The notes under the pieces were generated by a model. It searched no databases. It saw only the letters and a program-made list of their open reading frames with translations, and was not told the origin of the DNA. The position numbers and the translations under genes were made by a program. A stretch of 64,000 nt of DNA, from the NCBI RefSeq assembly GCF_020520425.1, contig NC_079487.1:134810385-134874384 (forward strand). Reading direction: 5' to 3'. This DNA is from Spinacia oleracea (Eukaryota > Streptophyta > Magnoliopsida > Caryophyllales > Amaranthaceae). Positions 1 through 12,570 of this stretch are shown here, piece by piece. The stretch's first letter is position 1, and every line of letters begins with the position of its first letter.

Positions 1-235
1 TGCACCAGAAAAAAAAACCATTATGTGAAAAGATTCAAAATGAAGAATGAAATGAATATAATTGTTTTGCTGATTGTTGATTTGTCCAGCAATAAAATTT
101 CCCAAATCTATGGTTAACTATCATCAAAACATTTGTTGGAAGTGGAAATAAAGTAAATAGATATTGCGCGCCTTGACATGATTTGCACAACAATGTAGGA
201 AGATATTGGTGCAAATAAAATTCTTCAAGATCAAT

Positions 236-1862
236 ATGCCACAAGCCTCAATGAGATCTAGACGCGGCCCATTACATGCTTGTGGAGTTTCAACACTAGC
301 CATAGCCTTAAGCCTATATAAGAAAGCAATTGAACTTAATGGACCTATTGGTTCGGTTACAAGGCGAGTAGCCAAGTTAGGCTCGAAGGTGGTTAATCGC
401 CCTTTGGTCAATTACATGGTTCTTTATCCATGGCTCGCGCTTCTTTTCGTTGTTGATGACCTTATTATATCGATAGAGAAAAGGTTGGAGACTCAATTCC
501 CAACATTACGCCATATCTTTAACAAGATCGATAATCTTGTCGATAAGATTGAGAATTTTTCCAAGGAGCTTGAACACGCCATGGGGAATTTTACCAAGGT
601 ATTGTACTAACCCTTGAGTGGTTATATATACTACCTCCGTTTCAAAATGATCTTTATACTTTCTGTTTTAATTCGTTTCATAATGATATTTACATTTTGC
701 TTTATTCTAGTTTTTGACACGAGAATTTACTACCTAACTCTTCTTACCCCCACAATATTTATAATTTTCACTTTTTTTTTTTTCATTTTTCTCTTACACT
801 CACCAACCTTTTTACACACTTATCTTACTTTGTCCATATTTTATTACATTTATCTCTTAATATTTGTGCTAATAGTAACAATAAAGATCTTTATGAAATG
901 GAGATAGTACTCAGTAATACTACGTACATTAGTATGTACTACGTTTATGAAATTGAATTGTTAAGAGTTTCTTACGAGTATATTGATGATTTTGGGAAAG
1001 GAGAACGCGGAAGAGAAGGAAATCAAGGTTGATACTAACTCCAATACTAACGAGCAACGTAACGAAAACAATTTAGCATCACCTATACAAGATGTGGTGA
1101 ACACGAAGAACAATGCGCTTACTATTGGTGCCAATGAAGAACTTAATGAAGGTACATGAGTGATAAGTTATGTGGGAAACTGTTGAAATTAATAAGAGAA
1201 TTTTAGACGTTTTTAGTTTTTCAAAGTTTTTCTATCGATTTTGGAAGGGAAAACTATGGAAAACTAAATGCTTCAACTATAACTATAAAGATTTCAACAT
1301 ATTTTCATACATTTACTCTTCTGTAGTTTTCTACTATGGAAAACTAAATACTTCAACTATAACTATAAAGATTTCAACATATTTCCATACATTTACTTTT
1401 CCGTAGTTTTCTCTTGTACTACGTAGTAATAAACAAACATGGTAAAACTGAGGAATTCTTATATTTATGCACTTTTGTTTAGTTTTCCTCATTAAAAGTA
1501 AGTTATCAAACACATTGTATATCTCATTCATCGCAATTGTACTTTTTACTTTTACAATTCTAGATTCGCCACTGCTAGTTGATGATTCTACATTATTGAA
1601 AAGCTTGTACAAGGAAACATTGGAGAAAGGGGTAAAGGAAAACATGAAATTTGAAGAGAATTCGCAAGGAGTTGAAAAAGATGTGAAGGAAAATAATGTT
1701 GCTAAAGATTATGTGAATGAAGCTATGATGAAACAAGATGTTCAACAACAAAGTGAAGAAACAAAGAATGAAATTAAGACCATGACTAAGGATGAACCTC
1801 CTTTGTTGGAAATTTTTGACTTTGGTTGGGAAATTCCGAAGCCAAAGAAGGTGTCGCATTAG
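236..1862 (+). CDS. REF/SRPP-like (rubber elongation factor / small rubber particle-type) protein, three exons
   Basis: Proposed coding exons are 236-598, 1001-1151 and 1564-1862, all with GT-AG borders that keep one frame, giving about 270 residues. Exon 1 encodes a segment with the REF/SRPP layout: an ALSLYKKA helix, GPIG, then VVNRPLVNY, then VVDDLIISIEKRLETQFP. The spacing from GP to the final P matches that of plant stress-related/SRPP proteins, but the sequence is divergent. Exons 2 and 3 encode an acidic, Lys/Glu/Asn-rich hydrophilic tail ending in EIPKPKKVSH and TAG. Known family members coat lipid droplets or rubber particles and are stress-linked; a similar role here is inference. 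The start is uncertain: the frame is open upstream to a possible splice acceptor near 194, so an earlier exon may exist. A Stowaway-type MITE lies in intron 1. Exon 3 could instead begin at 1579, also in frame. Confidence 0.5.
631..907. mobile_element. Stowaway/mariner-type MITE in intron 1 of the REF-like gene
   Basis: The left end starts CTACCTCCGTTTC and the right end, read in reverse complement, starts CTATCTCCATTTC. Both ends then carry the shared inner sequence ATGATCTTTAT / AAGATCTTTAT. The dinucleotide TA flanks both ends (629-630 and 908-909), as expected for the TA target duplication of Tc1/mariner-derived MITEs. The interior is T-rich with no coding capacity; the reading frame at 614-907 is a chance frame inside this element. 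Confidence 0.75.
1254..1413. repeat. 80-bp tandem duplication in intron 2 of the REF-like gene
   Basis: Two adjacent copies of an 80-bp unit beginning CTATGGAAAACTAAAT occur at 1254 and 1334. They differ at only a few positions, for example TGCTTC versus TACTTC. No coding function is apparent. Confidence 0.85.
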
Positions 1863-2204
1863 AGCTTCATACAGATAATATATTCATACACATCACATAA
1901 TAGATATGTGATGCTTGTAGCTTATACAAAGTGTAGAATAATGAAAATGTGTAATTCTCCCGTTAATATTCTATATGATCGCGGAGTAATAGATTTTTTA
2001 TTTATTTTTTATCACTAGCTTTGAACTATTTTGTGATTTTATTATAGAACGAAACAACTTTTGTATGTTCAAGATTTTGTACTTAGCCCATACTAGACCA
2101 AATTAAGTACTATAATATAAAAAGAAAGACGATTTTAGTGGTGAAAGGCCATGGGAAGATACCGCCTGAGATCTATACTACGGAGTACATACTACTACTG
2201 TTAG

Positions 2205-2930
2205 AAATTCTTGTTGAAAAGTGCAAAAGCAAAGAGTGAAAAAGTGAGAAGGAGAAAAGTCTCGTATTGATAAAATACCAACTTTATTCCTTGTTTATAT
2301 TTGGGGCTTGAGTGCAATACTTGTTTAAGAAACTGTGAGAGTGGTATGGGTGGACACATAACGCGAGTCGGCTGGCCGGGTTGGGCTCGGGCTGTGGTAC
2401 TTGGGCTCTTGGGAATGAAGTTCGCGGACATGGGTGGGTTTTGCGGACCCGTTTATTCTTTTTGGTCATAAGTGGTTTTATTAATTCTTGTTGTAACAGT
2501 AAGAAGATTTAATCAACCCCCTAATGGCATTTATTACGAAATTTGTTCCGTTGTAACTGCTCCACTATTTACTTCCCGTTTTATGGTTGTTGTAGTTTCG
2601 TAACTCTCAATATATATTTCTCACTTCAATTTTCATAAACACATACACGGAAAACTGTAAACTTATTCTCTCTCAAATTCTCTATTCTGTTCTAGGCAAA
2701 TATTCTGGTCTCCAATCGAGACTTGTGAGTGCACACATTCTTTGGTGTCGTGTCAACCCTGGAGGACAACCCCAATCATTCTACTACACCGGGGTAGCGC
2801 GGAATTGTCTTTAATAGTTCAGATCAGATCGTAACATCCAAATAAGTTGTTGTAATTGTTTTATTGCTAACAACTACTACATCGTAATCAGATCAACAAC
2901 AAATCTAATGTCAATTTGGTAGGCTTCGTT
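2205..2930. repeat. Probable degenerate LTR-retrotransposon LTR fragment
   Basis: A locally GC-richer stretch (about 2345-2460) is followed by a T/C-rich, TATA-bearing segment with CTCTCTCAAATTCTCTATTC. It then ends in a sequence with GGGGTAGCGCGGAATTG followed by ATCAGATCGTAACATC. This arrangement resembles the 3' half of plant copia LTRs. No primer-binding site, second LTR or coding remnant was recognised, so it may be a solo LTR or a different repeat. Confidence 0.3.
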
Positions 2931-2940
2931 CTTAAATCAA

Positions 2941-3004
2941 GGATAGGATAAGATAAGATAGGATAGGATAGAATAGAATAGGATAGGATAAATTATGATA
3001 AGAT
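2941..3004. repeat. GGATA-type pentanucleotide microsatellite
   Basis: Imperfect repeats of GGATA, AGATA and GAATA run over roughly 60 bp. Confidence 0.85.
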
Positions 3005-3125
3005 TTGTTGAAATGGTATGTTATACTAGTTGGATCACCCTATCGCTTGATCTATAACATATTGATAACTAAACCAAAGGCCATTACTTTGGAAAGGTGA
3101 TGACATATTTTTCACGACATTCTAA

Positions 3126-3450
3126 GAGCTTGTTTGGTTCACATAGGAATTGAATTCCCATAGGAAGTTTATTTTCTTGGGGAGTTATTTCCCTTGTAAA
3201 ATTCTAGGAAGTTGCTTACACTTGTTTGGTTGGCACAAGACATTCACTCTTCATAGGAATTGACATGGGAATTGTGACTTACCAAGGGAATAGTGGGTAA
3301 GCCACTTCCCATATCCATGGGATATCCAAATTCCCAAGGAAGTTATACTTCCCCCATTTTACCTATTTGATGTCAACCAAACAACATGACAAATGTGCAA
3401 TTCCTAGGAAGTCACACTTCCCCTCTATTTACTTGCAACCAAACATCACC
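3126..3450. mobile_element. MITE-like element with imperfect inverted ends
   Basis: The left end reads GAGCTTGTTTGGTTCACA and the right end reads TGCAACCAAACATCACC, imperfect inverted complements. The interior contains several facing AGGAATTG/CTTCCC-type palindromic segments and no coding sequence. It resembles hAT-like MITEs that begin near 'TGTTTGGTT'. The target duplication is not clear. Confidence 0.5.
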
Positions 3451-4228
3451 TAAAATGGTATACTCTGACATGGCTATGAATTTCAAATCAAAGGGATAGT
3501 GCAATGGATGCTTGAAGAACTTACTAAAGTCATCACAATATTCACAAACATGAAATCATTTTGTACCTCCAATTGCTTCTTTAATTTTGCTTCCTTGTCT
3601 ACTCTTTTTTCCTTGGAATTTTTTGAACCCTTGATTCCTCTAATGTTCCTCGCAAATTAATGGCGTTAACAATTTTCGATACAACTAGGATCTCCATACA
3701 TACATTCATACTCCGTACTTCATACAACAAAACTAAGGTTTTAAACAAAGTATTTGCAACAAAGAAATGAAGAATTGACCTTTTAGTTATAATGCAAGTT
3801 CTTCCTTTCTGACTCTATAAGACAATCTCAAAAAGAATCCATCCACGAAAAACATTGGTCTAGAGACTGTCAAAAGTATCTGTAAAATCAATTTTTGACA
3901 CCAACAAAATTACGCAACAGAGTAATACTATTACCTCATCCAAGAATGAAACCTTGGGGTATTTCTAAGGTGAAACTAATGTACTACTGTTACATGGATT
4001 TCTTCCCTTTCGACCAACGAAAGGCGAAAGTAAAAAAAAAAAAGGAAAACGATGCGTAAATTACATTGGTGGGGAAGCTGTACATCTCTTCTTCTGTTAA
4101 GAAGACTCAAAAATGGTAGCTGCCCATAAGAACAGGGCAAATGAAAAGACTATAAGAAGATACAAGATAAAATTTACATCATCCGAACATGAAAACGGGC
4201 CAAACTGTTGAGGAAAATCCGGGTTTTT

Positions 4229-7200
4229 CTAACACTGAGGACCCGAGTAATTCTTTCTTTTTCCGAAGAAACTAAATGTTTTTCCCAATTTCCTTCGCGA
4301 AATTGATTTACCAACAGACTGTGTTTCAAGAACAGGCCGTACCTTCTCACTGATGGATTTACTTAATGGCTTCAGCTCCATTTGTTGAGCTTCAGCTACG
4401 AATTCCCTCACAGAAGGAGACCTATGTACTTGTGGAGGAGATGAATCCCGTTGCCTCTGTTCCCGGAAAAGCATCAGAAGTTTTTGAGCCTTTTCTCTCC
4501 CTCGAGCTGTCCCGTTAACTTGGATTGATACCAATGTCGGAATTACCCCTTCTTGTAAAACCATTTGACAGCAACTGTCATTCCCGTTACAAAGAATCAA
4601 CAGACACGAAACTGCTTGTTCTTGCTCGATAGGCTCACCCATGTCCATAATCGATGCAAGTGCACCAACAAGACCAGGTGCTGATGTAACTGCATCTTTT
4701 GCTGTATTGTTTGATGCTAAGTTTATGAGAACTGCTATTGATTTTTCGGTCCATGTTTGATCTCTTGGTTCAACCAAAAGAAGAAGTAGACCGTTGATTA
4801 TACCAGATTGGAGGAGGTTAGGGATGTTAGTTGGGCAAGTAGAAATGTTGAATAGGGCGTGAAGGGAATCGAGCTTCGATTGTGGATCGGTTTTGCCAAT
4901 AAGAAGTCTGATTAGGAAGGAGACTGCTTTGCTTGAACCTATAACGGGTTTTGCTTCATCGAGGCATGAAAGGTTTAGATAGAGGGCAGCTGATAATCCT
5001 TGTGAATCAGGTTCAGTGATCATCTCCTCTAGCAGAGGAACTACCCCTGCGGCTAACATTAATTCCTTGTTTCTGTAACAAAAAGAAAAATAAATTTCAT
5101 GAGCCGGGATTCAACAATAGATCACTCTTGCTTTTACATGAGCATATTTCAATAAGGCTTATGTTTGTTTTGACGGAAAACACTTTTCCGGAAAATGATT
5201 TTCCCATTTTTCTTTGTTTGTTTTGTTAAGGGTGGAAAACAATTTTCCCAAAGGGGGAAAACCAACTTTCCCTTTGAAAAGAAGGAATGCCACATTTTCC
5301 ACTCTAATCCCCCTTTCATTTCCTTTTCTCTCCTCTCACTCTCACTCTCATGTTCATTTTCTTTATAAGTTTCTTGTAAGGAAAAAAACAAAGGAAAGCT
5401 ATTTTCCCTTGATGTTTTCCGTTGAAAATCATTTTCCTTTAAATTTCCTTTGAAAATGTTTTCCATTGAAACAAACTGAGCCTAAATGATAAAATTCTGA
5501 CAGAAAATTAGAATATCCATTGGGTGCTTTTGAACATAGAGAAACCAAACAACCCATGAAAATGACATTTGTAGACCAAAGGATAAAAAATAGATGAATA
5601 TGCAATGCAAATTCTGTAACATTACATGATAACACATCCTAATATGCAAATAATTGATGTTAGATTATGGAATTATTATGATGCAAGCATCCCCGCTTTC
5701 AAACCTTTGATTTTGAAACTTAAGTGCTTATTACAAGCCATATATACGGAGTAGCACTTAAACTATAACTAATAAATCTTAGAAATTTTAGTGGCCTCTT
5801 CTTTTCAAAGCCACCACTAAGTTTTCAAGAGAAAAGAGATTTGAGGGGTTTCAGCTTACAGTAACAGTAAATATCAAGCAACGCAAGCTTACAAAGGTTA
5901 ACCAAGTGATGTACGCACAATTGGTTACATTGGTATCCAAGATAAAGCAGAAGATGTATTCAAAAAGTCATAGGACAGAAAATAATTAAAGAACCCAACT
6001 CATTATATTTACACAACTAGATGTTCCTATGTTTCCAAGTGGATATATAAATCACTGAAGCAGACATACCTGTTGTTGTTAACAGCAAGGTTGAAGAGTG
6101 CCATTGCTCCCCCTTCCAAGGCCAAACTATTCCGTTCACCGAGTGCAGACTTAAGAAATCCTACAAGCACTTCAACAAACCCATGAGCACCCATGAACAT
6201 CCTTGCTTCATCATCATCTTTTAACAACCGTCTTATATGCTCGACGACTTTCAACTTGGTTCTCAAGTCATCTTTTCCTTGTAAAACAGTAAAAAAGTTT
6301 TCACATACACCAATAACATTCTCATCACTCTCTTCCTGCTCACCAGAACAACTTTCACCTTCATCCCCTTCTATCTCTTCAATGGTGTCACTTTCAAGGG
6401 GTACCACCTTGACCCCTTTCAAGTTGCCTGAGTAGCTACTATCCTCAGACCTACACTGAGTTGACTCACAATCCGACAATGCAAGCCTCCAGTAGTTGAG
6501 ATCAAGAGTATCTGGGGGCCCACCAGGAATAAGCACCCCGTTTTGCTCACACCAGCTAGCAATAAGGCCTTTCACACAATAATTAGGAGTAACGCATCGA
6601 TGAGAGAGCTGTTGCTGAGTCTTTGGACAAGTGTTATGCCCGTCGTTGAACCACTTCTCAATGCAAATCCTTTCATATGTCTGTCCAGATGCAATGATTA
6701 CCGGGTCATACATGAGCTGCAATGAGATTGGACATCTGAGTTCTTCTGGTGGGATGGGTATGTGATCGGATCTCCTATTTGTCCTAAACGAGAAAGATGG
6801 TTTGAAGTTAAAAGAACCGATTTTTGACAGCTGGCGGTCAAATGCCGCCCTCCCGTTGAAAGCACCAACACCGTCCTCGGTAGATCCTTGAACAGTGGGT
6901 GAACAAGGTCCCGAACCTTGTGAATCCTGATCATCACCAAGGTCACTTCTAAACAACTTTGAATACTTCCGCATGAGAAATAAAAGGTAAGCTACAATTG
7001 ATTCTTTTCGCTTATCTTCCTCTATTCGAGCTTTCTCTATGAGTTTCTTGAGAGACCTTCGCTCAGCAAGAGCAGCCCGAGAAGAAGTTATGCCAAGCTT
7101 AGATGCCGCTTGGTGGAAAGACTCGAGTTCGCTATTGTCGCTAAAACTGTCATCGAATTTTCTACCCAGCTGAAGCAACGCAATTATGTCATCACCAACT

Positions 7201-8920
7201 TGTTTCTCTGATGGATCAAGGGATAAAACAGTCTCCTCCAGTTCAGTGACAATCTCCTGAACCTGCAACAGGAAAGATTAAAAGAGAGGGCATTATTCAC
7301 ATATTACAAAAGAGGATGTTCAAGACAGAAATAACATCACTTACTCAGAACACTTTTCATAACAAAGATGATTAGTTAGGTCAAAAATACAGGAAGACAT
7401 AAGGGCGCAAGCCATACCGAAAGTAAAGATTCACGCTGAAGGGTAATTGAGTAGTGAAATTACCAACTTCAACTGGAGTGAGTAACTTCTCAGAAACCAC
7501 TAGTATACTCAGGGCCAGATATTAACATGAGTGTAGACTTATAGTTGCTGTAGATGTTGCTCTTAGAGTTTGACTACAACTAAAAGAACCCTAAATGGCA
7601 ACCCATTAATCTATCAACTACTTCCTTCTAAATCCATAGGTAACCAAGTTAGGTATTGGCCTTAGATGCTAAGTTTGTAGGAATTGCAGGAGTGCTTATA
7701 AAGATTTGATGATGAAACTCAAATAAAAGGTTTTCGCATCACAATTACAAACTATCTATGAATAAAACAGCAAGAGAAAAACAGACAATGTGATTTGAAA
7801 TAAAGGACCAACCTGACAACCAATAGATTGTGGAACAATATCTTCCACCCGTCGAAGACTGTCTATAAGTGTGCATTTCATCTTCTCAAACTTCAAAACA
7901 ACAGAATCTCCAGTAATGGCCTAGAACACAACAATTACACTGTCAGAATATTCATGATAAGTAAGATTACCACACCAATACCTCTATGCCAAAAAGGACA
8001 TGACAAAAAGATTGGAACAAAAGTTAATGATTCAACTAATTACTTCTGAAATTCGGATTTTGTAAAAGGATTGTCAAAATATTATGATATCCAACAACAA
8101 GAACTCAACATACCAGATACAGTTTGCTACACTCTGAGCAATGTTGTAAAAGATTTCTGGCCTTCTCAAGTGCTACATGGAGAGAACATAATGCCTGGAT
8201 TCCTGGCCTACTGCGTGGGCGTGCTGCTTCTAGAGCAGGAAAGATGTTCAACACTTTACAGTATATATTGGATAAAAGCTTGCACATTCCTCCATGTAAC
8301 TGCAAAGAAACAAAATTTGTCAAACAAAAGCCACCTAACATTTCATACAATAGAAATCCTGCAGAAAACTCCCAACTTCCAGAAATTAAACTTTCTTCAA
8401 ACTCAGAAAAGAAGAGATTGAATAATTCATACAGCAAATGGTACTGCAATACAGCCAATTGCTCCATTCACCCATCCCATCTCACACACGAATAGAACAA
8501 TATTACACCTCTTTAGACAAACTAATGAACGCGATTACATTACTCATCACCAAATAGACTAATCTGCGCGCCAACAGGCCTGAATTCACCAATCTTTCCA
8601 ATTCTCAACATCACATACATCTAAAGTACCGCCACAATCATTTGAGGTTCTACTGCGAACATATGCCATTGCAACCATCCAATGTAACTCATAACTATAC
8701 ACCACCAAAGACACCTCAAATACCACCACACCTATCTAAAAACTCTATTATAGCTCCCTGGAAACGACTTTCCCAAACACGACAATTAGAAAATAACTTA
8801 AAAGCAGGAATACATTATCAGATATTGGAAGCTCAATCTCAGGAGTTTCATATAACGAAAAGAACAAACCTTGGCATCACTTATTGCAAAAAGATTTTCT
8901 TCCAGCTCTGCTGCATCCAT
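4229..8920 (-). CDS. PUB45: U-box / ARM-repeat E3 ubiquitin ligase (PUB6/7/45 group), five coding exons
   Basis: The coding exons, in transcript order, are 8920-8870, 8299-8114, 7920-7813, 7262-6070 and 5072-4229. All junctions are GT-AG and phases agree, giving 793 residues (Arabidopsis relatives are about 770-780). The N-terminal UND-type helical region runs through exons 1-4 ([17 protein letters not shown], then [19 protein letters not shown]). The U-box lies at about residues 283-357 with the pattern [19 protein letters not shown] and CIEKWF. An acidic linker follows, and ARM repeats run from about 450 to the C-terminal part. U-box proteins recruit E2-ubiquitin, with the ARM repeats binding substrate; for this subgroup the substrate is inferred, not visible. 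No frameshift or missing U-box residue is evident. The gene carries a MITE in its last intron. Assignment to PUB45 rather than PUB6/7 is tentative. Confidence 0.92.
5155..5483. mobile_element. MITE-like inverted-repeat element in the last intron of the U-box gene
   Basis: The left end AGGCTTATGTTTGTTTTGA and the right end (reverse complement AGGCTCAGTTTGTTTCAA) form imperfect terminal inverted repeats. The interior is dominated by GGAAAATG/CATTTTCC-type segments arranged in both orientations. It has no credible coding capacity; the frames found here on both strands are low-complexity. The superfamily was not determined. Confidence 0.6.
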
Positions 8921-9890
8921 ATTTTCCAACTATTTTCTACAATATTATTGCCCAACTCTAAACCTGCAGTCTGGAAAAATCAATGAACAAATCAGTAAAC
9001 AAATTGATGGATGAATATCAAAGAAAAACAACCCCAAGAAAGGAAACTTTCAACATTTTTTGACATTAATAACTCTAACAACCTCAGATTAATACTAAAA
9101 ACAATTAACAGAACCCGTTATTCGTAATCTGAATTTTAGCATTTGTGAGCTGAAAATTAATTGGGTGATATTGTAAAAATTGAAATATGTCTCAAGATTG
9201 AAAGATTTGCAGATTTTGAGAATTCTCACAACACCAATAACATCTTGAAAATTTGATAATCATTTTCATGAATAAGAATTAAAACATTTAAGACAAATTT
9301 CAATCAGACATTTCATCAAACATCTGGCGTTCATATTATCAACAACAAAAAATCAACCTGATAACAGCCAAGATCTTGAAAATGAACAAGGGGGAGCTTA
9401 CAAATTCTGGAGAGAGGAAAATACCCAAAAAGTGATTTGAATTTGAATTTTTACAGGTTGATAAAAATAACCCAGAAATTAAAAATAGCCAATGAAAATG
9501 TCATTGCCAAAACGCGGGATGAAAACAAAAAAAAAATAGAAACTTTCCCCAAAATACCCAATCAAAAACCGGCAAAAATGGACAAATTCTAATCCCATAC
9601 AACCGAAAAAATAGGGTTGTGAAAGATTGATTACCCAAAAAAAGCGGACGCGGCCAAGGAGGCTTCATAAACGAGCTAAAAAAACTAAAATAAAGCTGTG
9701 TCAAAAATTCAATAGAAAAAAACCCAGGAACAAAAAAGTGAAATTAGGGTTCTTATGATCTAATTTAGATGAATTATATAGAATTAAATCTGAGGTGAGA
9801 TTGATCAGTTGAAGAGGAGATATAGAGAGAGAGAGAAAGAGAGAGGAGGGAGGGAAAGGTAGTGCTTGTTTTTGCTCAAGCCTCAATGCC
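8921..9890 (-). promoter_or_regulatory. 5' leader, leader intron and probable promoter-proximal region of the U-box gene
   Basis: Upstream of the ATG at 8920 (minus strand), an acceptor CTGCAG near 8967 suggests a 5'-UTR intron. The likely first exon lies around 9700-9870, where the minus strand reads as a long CT-rich tract (CTCTCTCTTTCTCTCTCTC), common in plant leaders. This is inference from sequence character only; the transcription start was not located. Confidence 0.4.
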
Positions 9891-9998
9891 TTTGAATATG
9901 CTTAAGCCGTAGTTAATGGGAAGGAATATTTTAAAATTACCGGGTATTTATTTTTAAATTACCAAGTGCGGAATACGAAGTACGGAGTATTCAACTCC

Positions 9999-10054
9999 AA
10001 AAGGTCTTGTGCGCACAAGGTGTACAATAAATTTATTGTGAATAAGAATTTGTG
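9999..10054. mobile_element. 56-bp internally deleted copy of a MITE family
   Basis: It begins AAAAGGTCTTGTGCGCAC and continues AAGGTGTACAATAAATTTATTGT, then jumps directly to the right end AATAAGAATTTGTG of the same family. Full copies are at 38277-38602 and 59817-60147. The junction lies in the shared sequence TTTATTGT, so loss of the roughly 270-bp interior by recombination or slippage between the inner ends is likely. Confidence 0.7.
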
Positions 10055-11977
10055 ATTCCACTATACGGGTACTTATACTCCAATTTGTATTCACCTTCTC
10101 TTCATACTTCATGTGTTTCACAAACAAATCACAATAGATGTACTCCGTATTATTTTGACTTTTTAACTTTAATCATCAATATCAGGATACACATTAATAA
10201 AAATATTTAAGTTATATATTTTGATAGTAGCTCAAGAATAATACTCAAGGGTAGAAATATGGCAAACATAATTTTAAAATCTTATTTTGGTTTAATTTAA
10301 AATTTTCTTGTTTGGTCTTACTTAATCTACATTTTTTTACTAAATCTTTTTGTACATTACATATTAGAAAAAGTTGTTATCAAATGGAGTCTTATTGGGT
10401 TGTTTTGATTTCAAACGTGTCATTTGCATGTTTTTGTTGGCATAATCTATTATGTTTGCAAACGGGAACAGGAAGATCTAATTTGATCAAGTTTGAACCT
10501 TTTTTTTTATCTACTATACTGGGGTGATTCTACCAAAATTTAGTAATAAATTCATGGAATGAAGTGAATAAAACAAATTTAGATTGCATTCAGAAAAGCA
10601 TAGGGGGATAGTCAAAACCTGTAACCTTTTCCTTCTCCGGTTAGAGTTACCGTAAAAAGGAGGTAATTGGTCTTATAAGAAATTGTTAAAAAGAAAAGTT
10701 TTTAGATACTCCGTATGACTTGGTTATCCAGGGCACGTCATTTTTGCCAATTTAACCTTACATGAGACAATCCGAATTATTTGAAGTAAAATAGATTTTA
10801 GATTAATAGATTAAGGATTTAATGTGTATTATATTCACGTGATTTCACTAATCTTAACTAAAACTTGTCGTGTATAAATTTGTTTCAAATACACCAAACT
10901 TATCTGAAAATATTTTAGTTGCAAATTGAGCGTAGGTTAATTTAATTCTATGAACTCAAGTCATGTTTTGTTCACTTTGTTTTCACTTATTTTGTGACTA
11001 ATACGGAGTAAGTTCATACGAATATGTGGTTTTAAAGTCTCATATAAGGGTCAATAAGGGTTAGCTCTGTTTTGTTCACCTTGTTTTCACTTATTTAAGG
11101 AAAAATAAGTTCAATTAAGTTAACAATAGTTTATATAAGATAAGTTCATGAAAAATAAATGAAAATTAGGTGAATAATGCACCATTAGCCAAGTTCAATT
11201 CACAACTAATTAAACACATTCTGGTAGTTCAATTTACAACATGTTAAAAATGTTTAGATAAATTCAATTGAGTTCTAGTAACTTAAGACATGTCAAAATC
11301 ATTTGAACATAATTAACTCGTGTACCTTTTAATTTCTATGAACTTAAAAAAAATGGTAAACTTTATAAATATTATCTTGATTTATACTCCGGAGTATATG
11401 ATAACATGTACTACTAATATTTTTTAAAGTTCTTTACGTTTTGTAATATGTTTCAAAGTATGAAATTTTGACCAAAAGTTCTTACTATTTATATACTTTC
11501 ATACATCAAAACGTTAGCATGTAAGATCATCTTAAATTAGTCTATGTACATATTGTCAGAATATCAATTTTTTATTAAAAAAAAATCAGTTATACAATTA
11601 GATTTATTACTCTATAGTAGTTAAATATTACATTGAAATTCGTATAAATAGTAAGTATAAACATAATAGAGATATTATCCATATTTCGTAAATATAGGTG
11701 ATAATAAGATACACAAAGCAAAACTAAAACTATACTCTATATTTTATCAAATCATGTGTGTTAAATAAGCATGAAAAGTCAATAATTACTCTATATGGTC
11801 TTTTATAGTCCTATGGTTAGGGAGAACAATCTCTTGCATCTTCCTGATTGGGCCGACAATTGCCGACCTCCACGTTTGTCGTTTTGTAGATCGATCTACT
11901 ATTTTAATGGGAATTCAATTTCACTATTGCCCTATGGAACGGGCAAGTATCCTCTACTTTTCTACAGTCTATAATTG

Positions 11978-12570
11978 TGAAAAAGTGTTATAATTTGGAA
12001 CACAATTTTACTGCTCACTTTGGTTAAAAGGAAAGGTTAATAATTGGTTGTTTTTCTTTTGGTTGTAACTACCTGATTATTGGGGTCGGGTCGGATCAAA
12101 GTTGGTGTGAGTCAAAATCAGGTCGAGTTCTGAAAGGATTGCTTTAAAGTTTAAAGCAAGTTGTGGGTCAATATTATTTTGATTAGAACTAGTTGATTGG
12201 GCAAGGCAGGTCGGGTCAACGTCGGTGCAAGTCACAACCAGGACGAGTCATGAAAGGATTACATTAAAGCAAGTCGCAAGTCAATATTCTTTACGTTATA
12301 ACTACGTCATTATCGGATAAGGCTGGTCGGATTAGCGTCGATATGAGCCATGAAATGATCAGTCCAAAACAGGTCGGATCGATAAAAAGGTCAATAAACG
12401 TACGAGGATAAATAAATAAATAAATAATTGATATTTTATTCTTCAGTTTCTAAGGGGGTGAGAAATTTATTGAAAAAAGTGTTACAAATTTGAAACACAA
12501 TTTTTCTGTTCACTTTGGTTAAAAGGGAAGGCTAATCATTTCTAGCTTGTTTCTTCTTTTGGTTGTGCTA
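11978..12570. repeat. GGTC-rich degenerate tandem array between direct repeats
   Basis: About three degenerate units of roughly 115 bp (starting near 12060, 12175 and 12295) share GGTCGGGTC-type motifs, 'GTCATGAAAGGATTA' and 'GTCAATATT'. The block is flanked by two direct repeats of about 95 bp at 11978-12067 and 12471-12570, sharing AACACAATTTT and CACTTTGGTTAAAAGG. The arrangement could be a decayed LTR-like element or nested duplications. No coding sequence was seen. Confidence 0.6.

Larger units (their letters stand above)
1863..4228. other. Intergenic region between the REF-like gene and the U-box gene
   Basis: I see no gene here. The region holds an LTR-like fragment (about 2200-2930), a pentanucleotide microsatellite and a MITE-like inverted repeat, each listed separately. 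The part closest to 4229 probably contains the 3' untranslated region of the minus-strand U-box gene. Confidence 0.6.

Noticed and set aside
8124-8495. Plus-strand frames of 116-123 residues
   Set aside because: They are antisense to exon 2 of the U-box gene and its intron.
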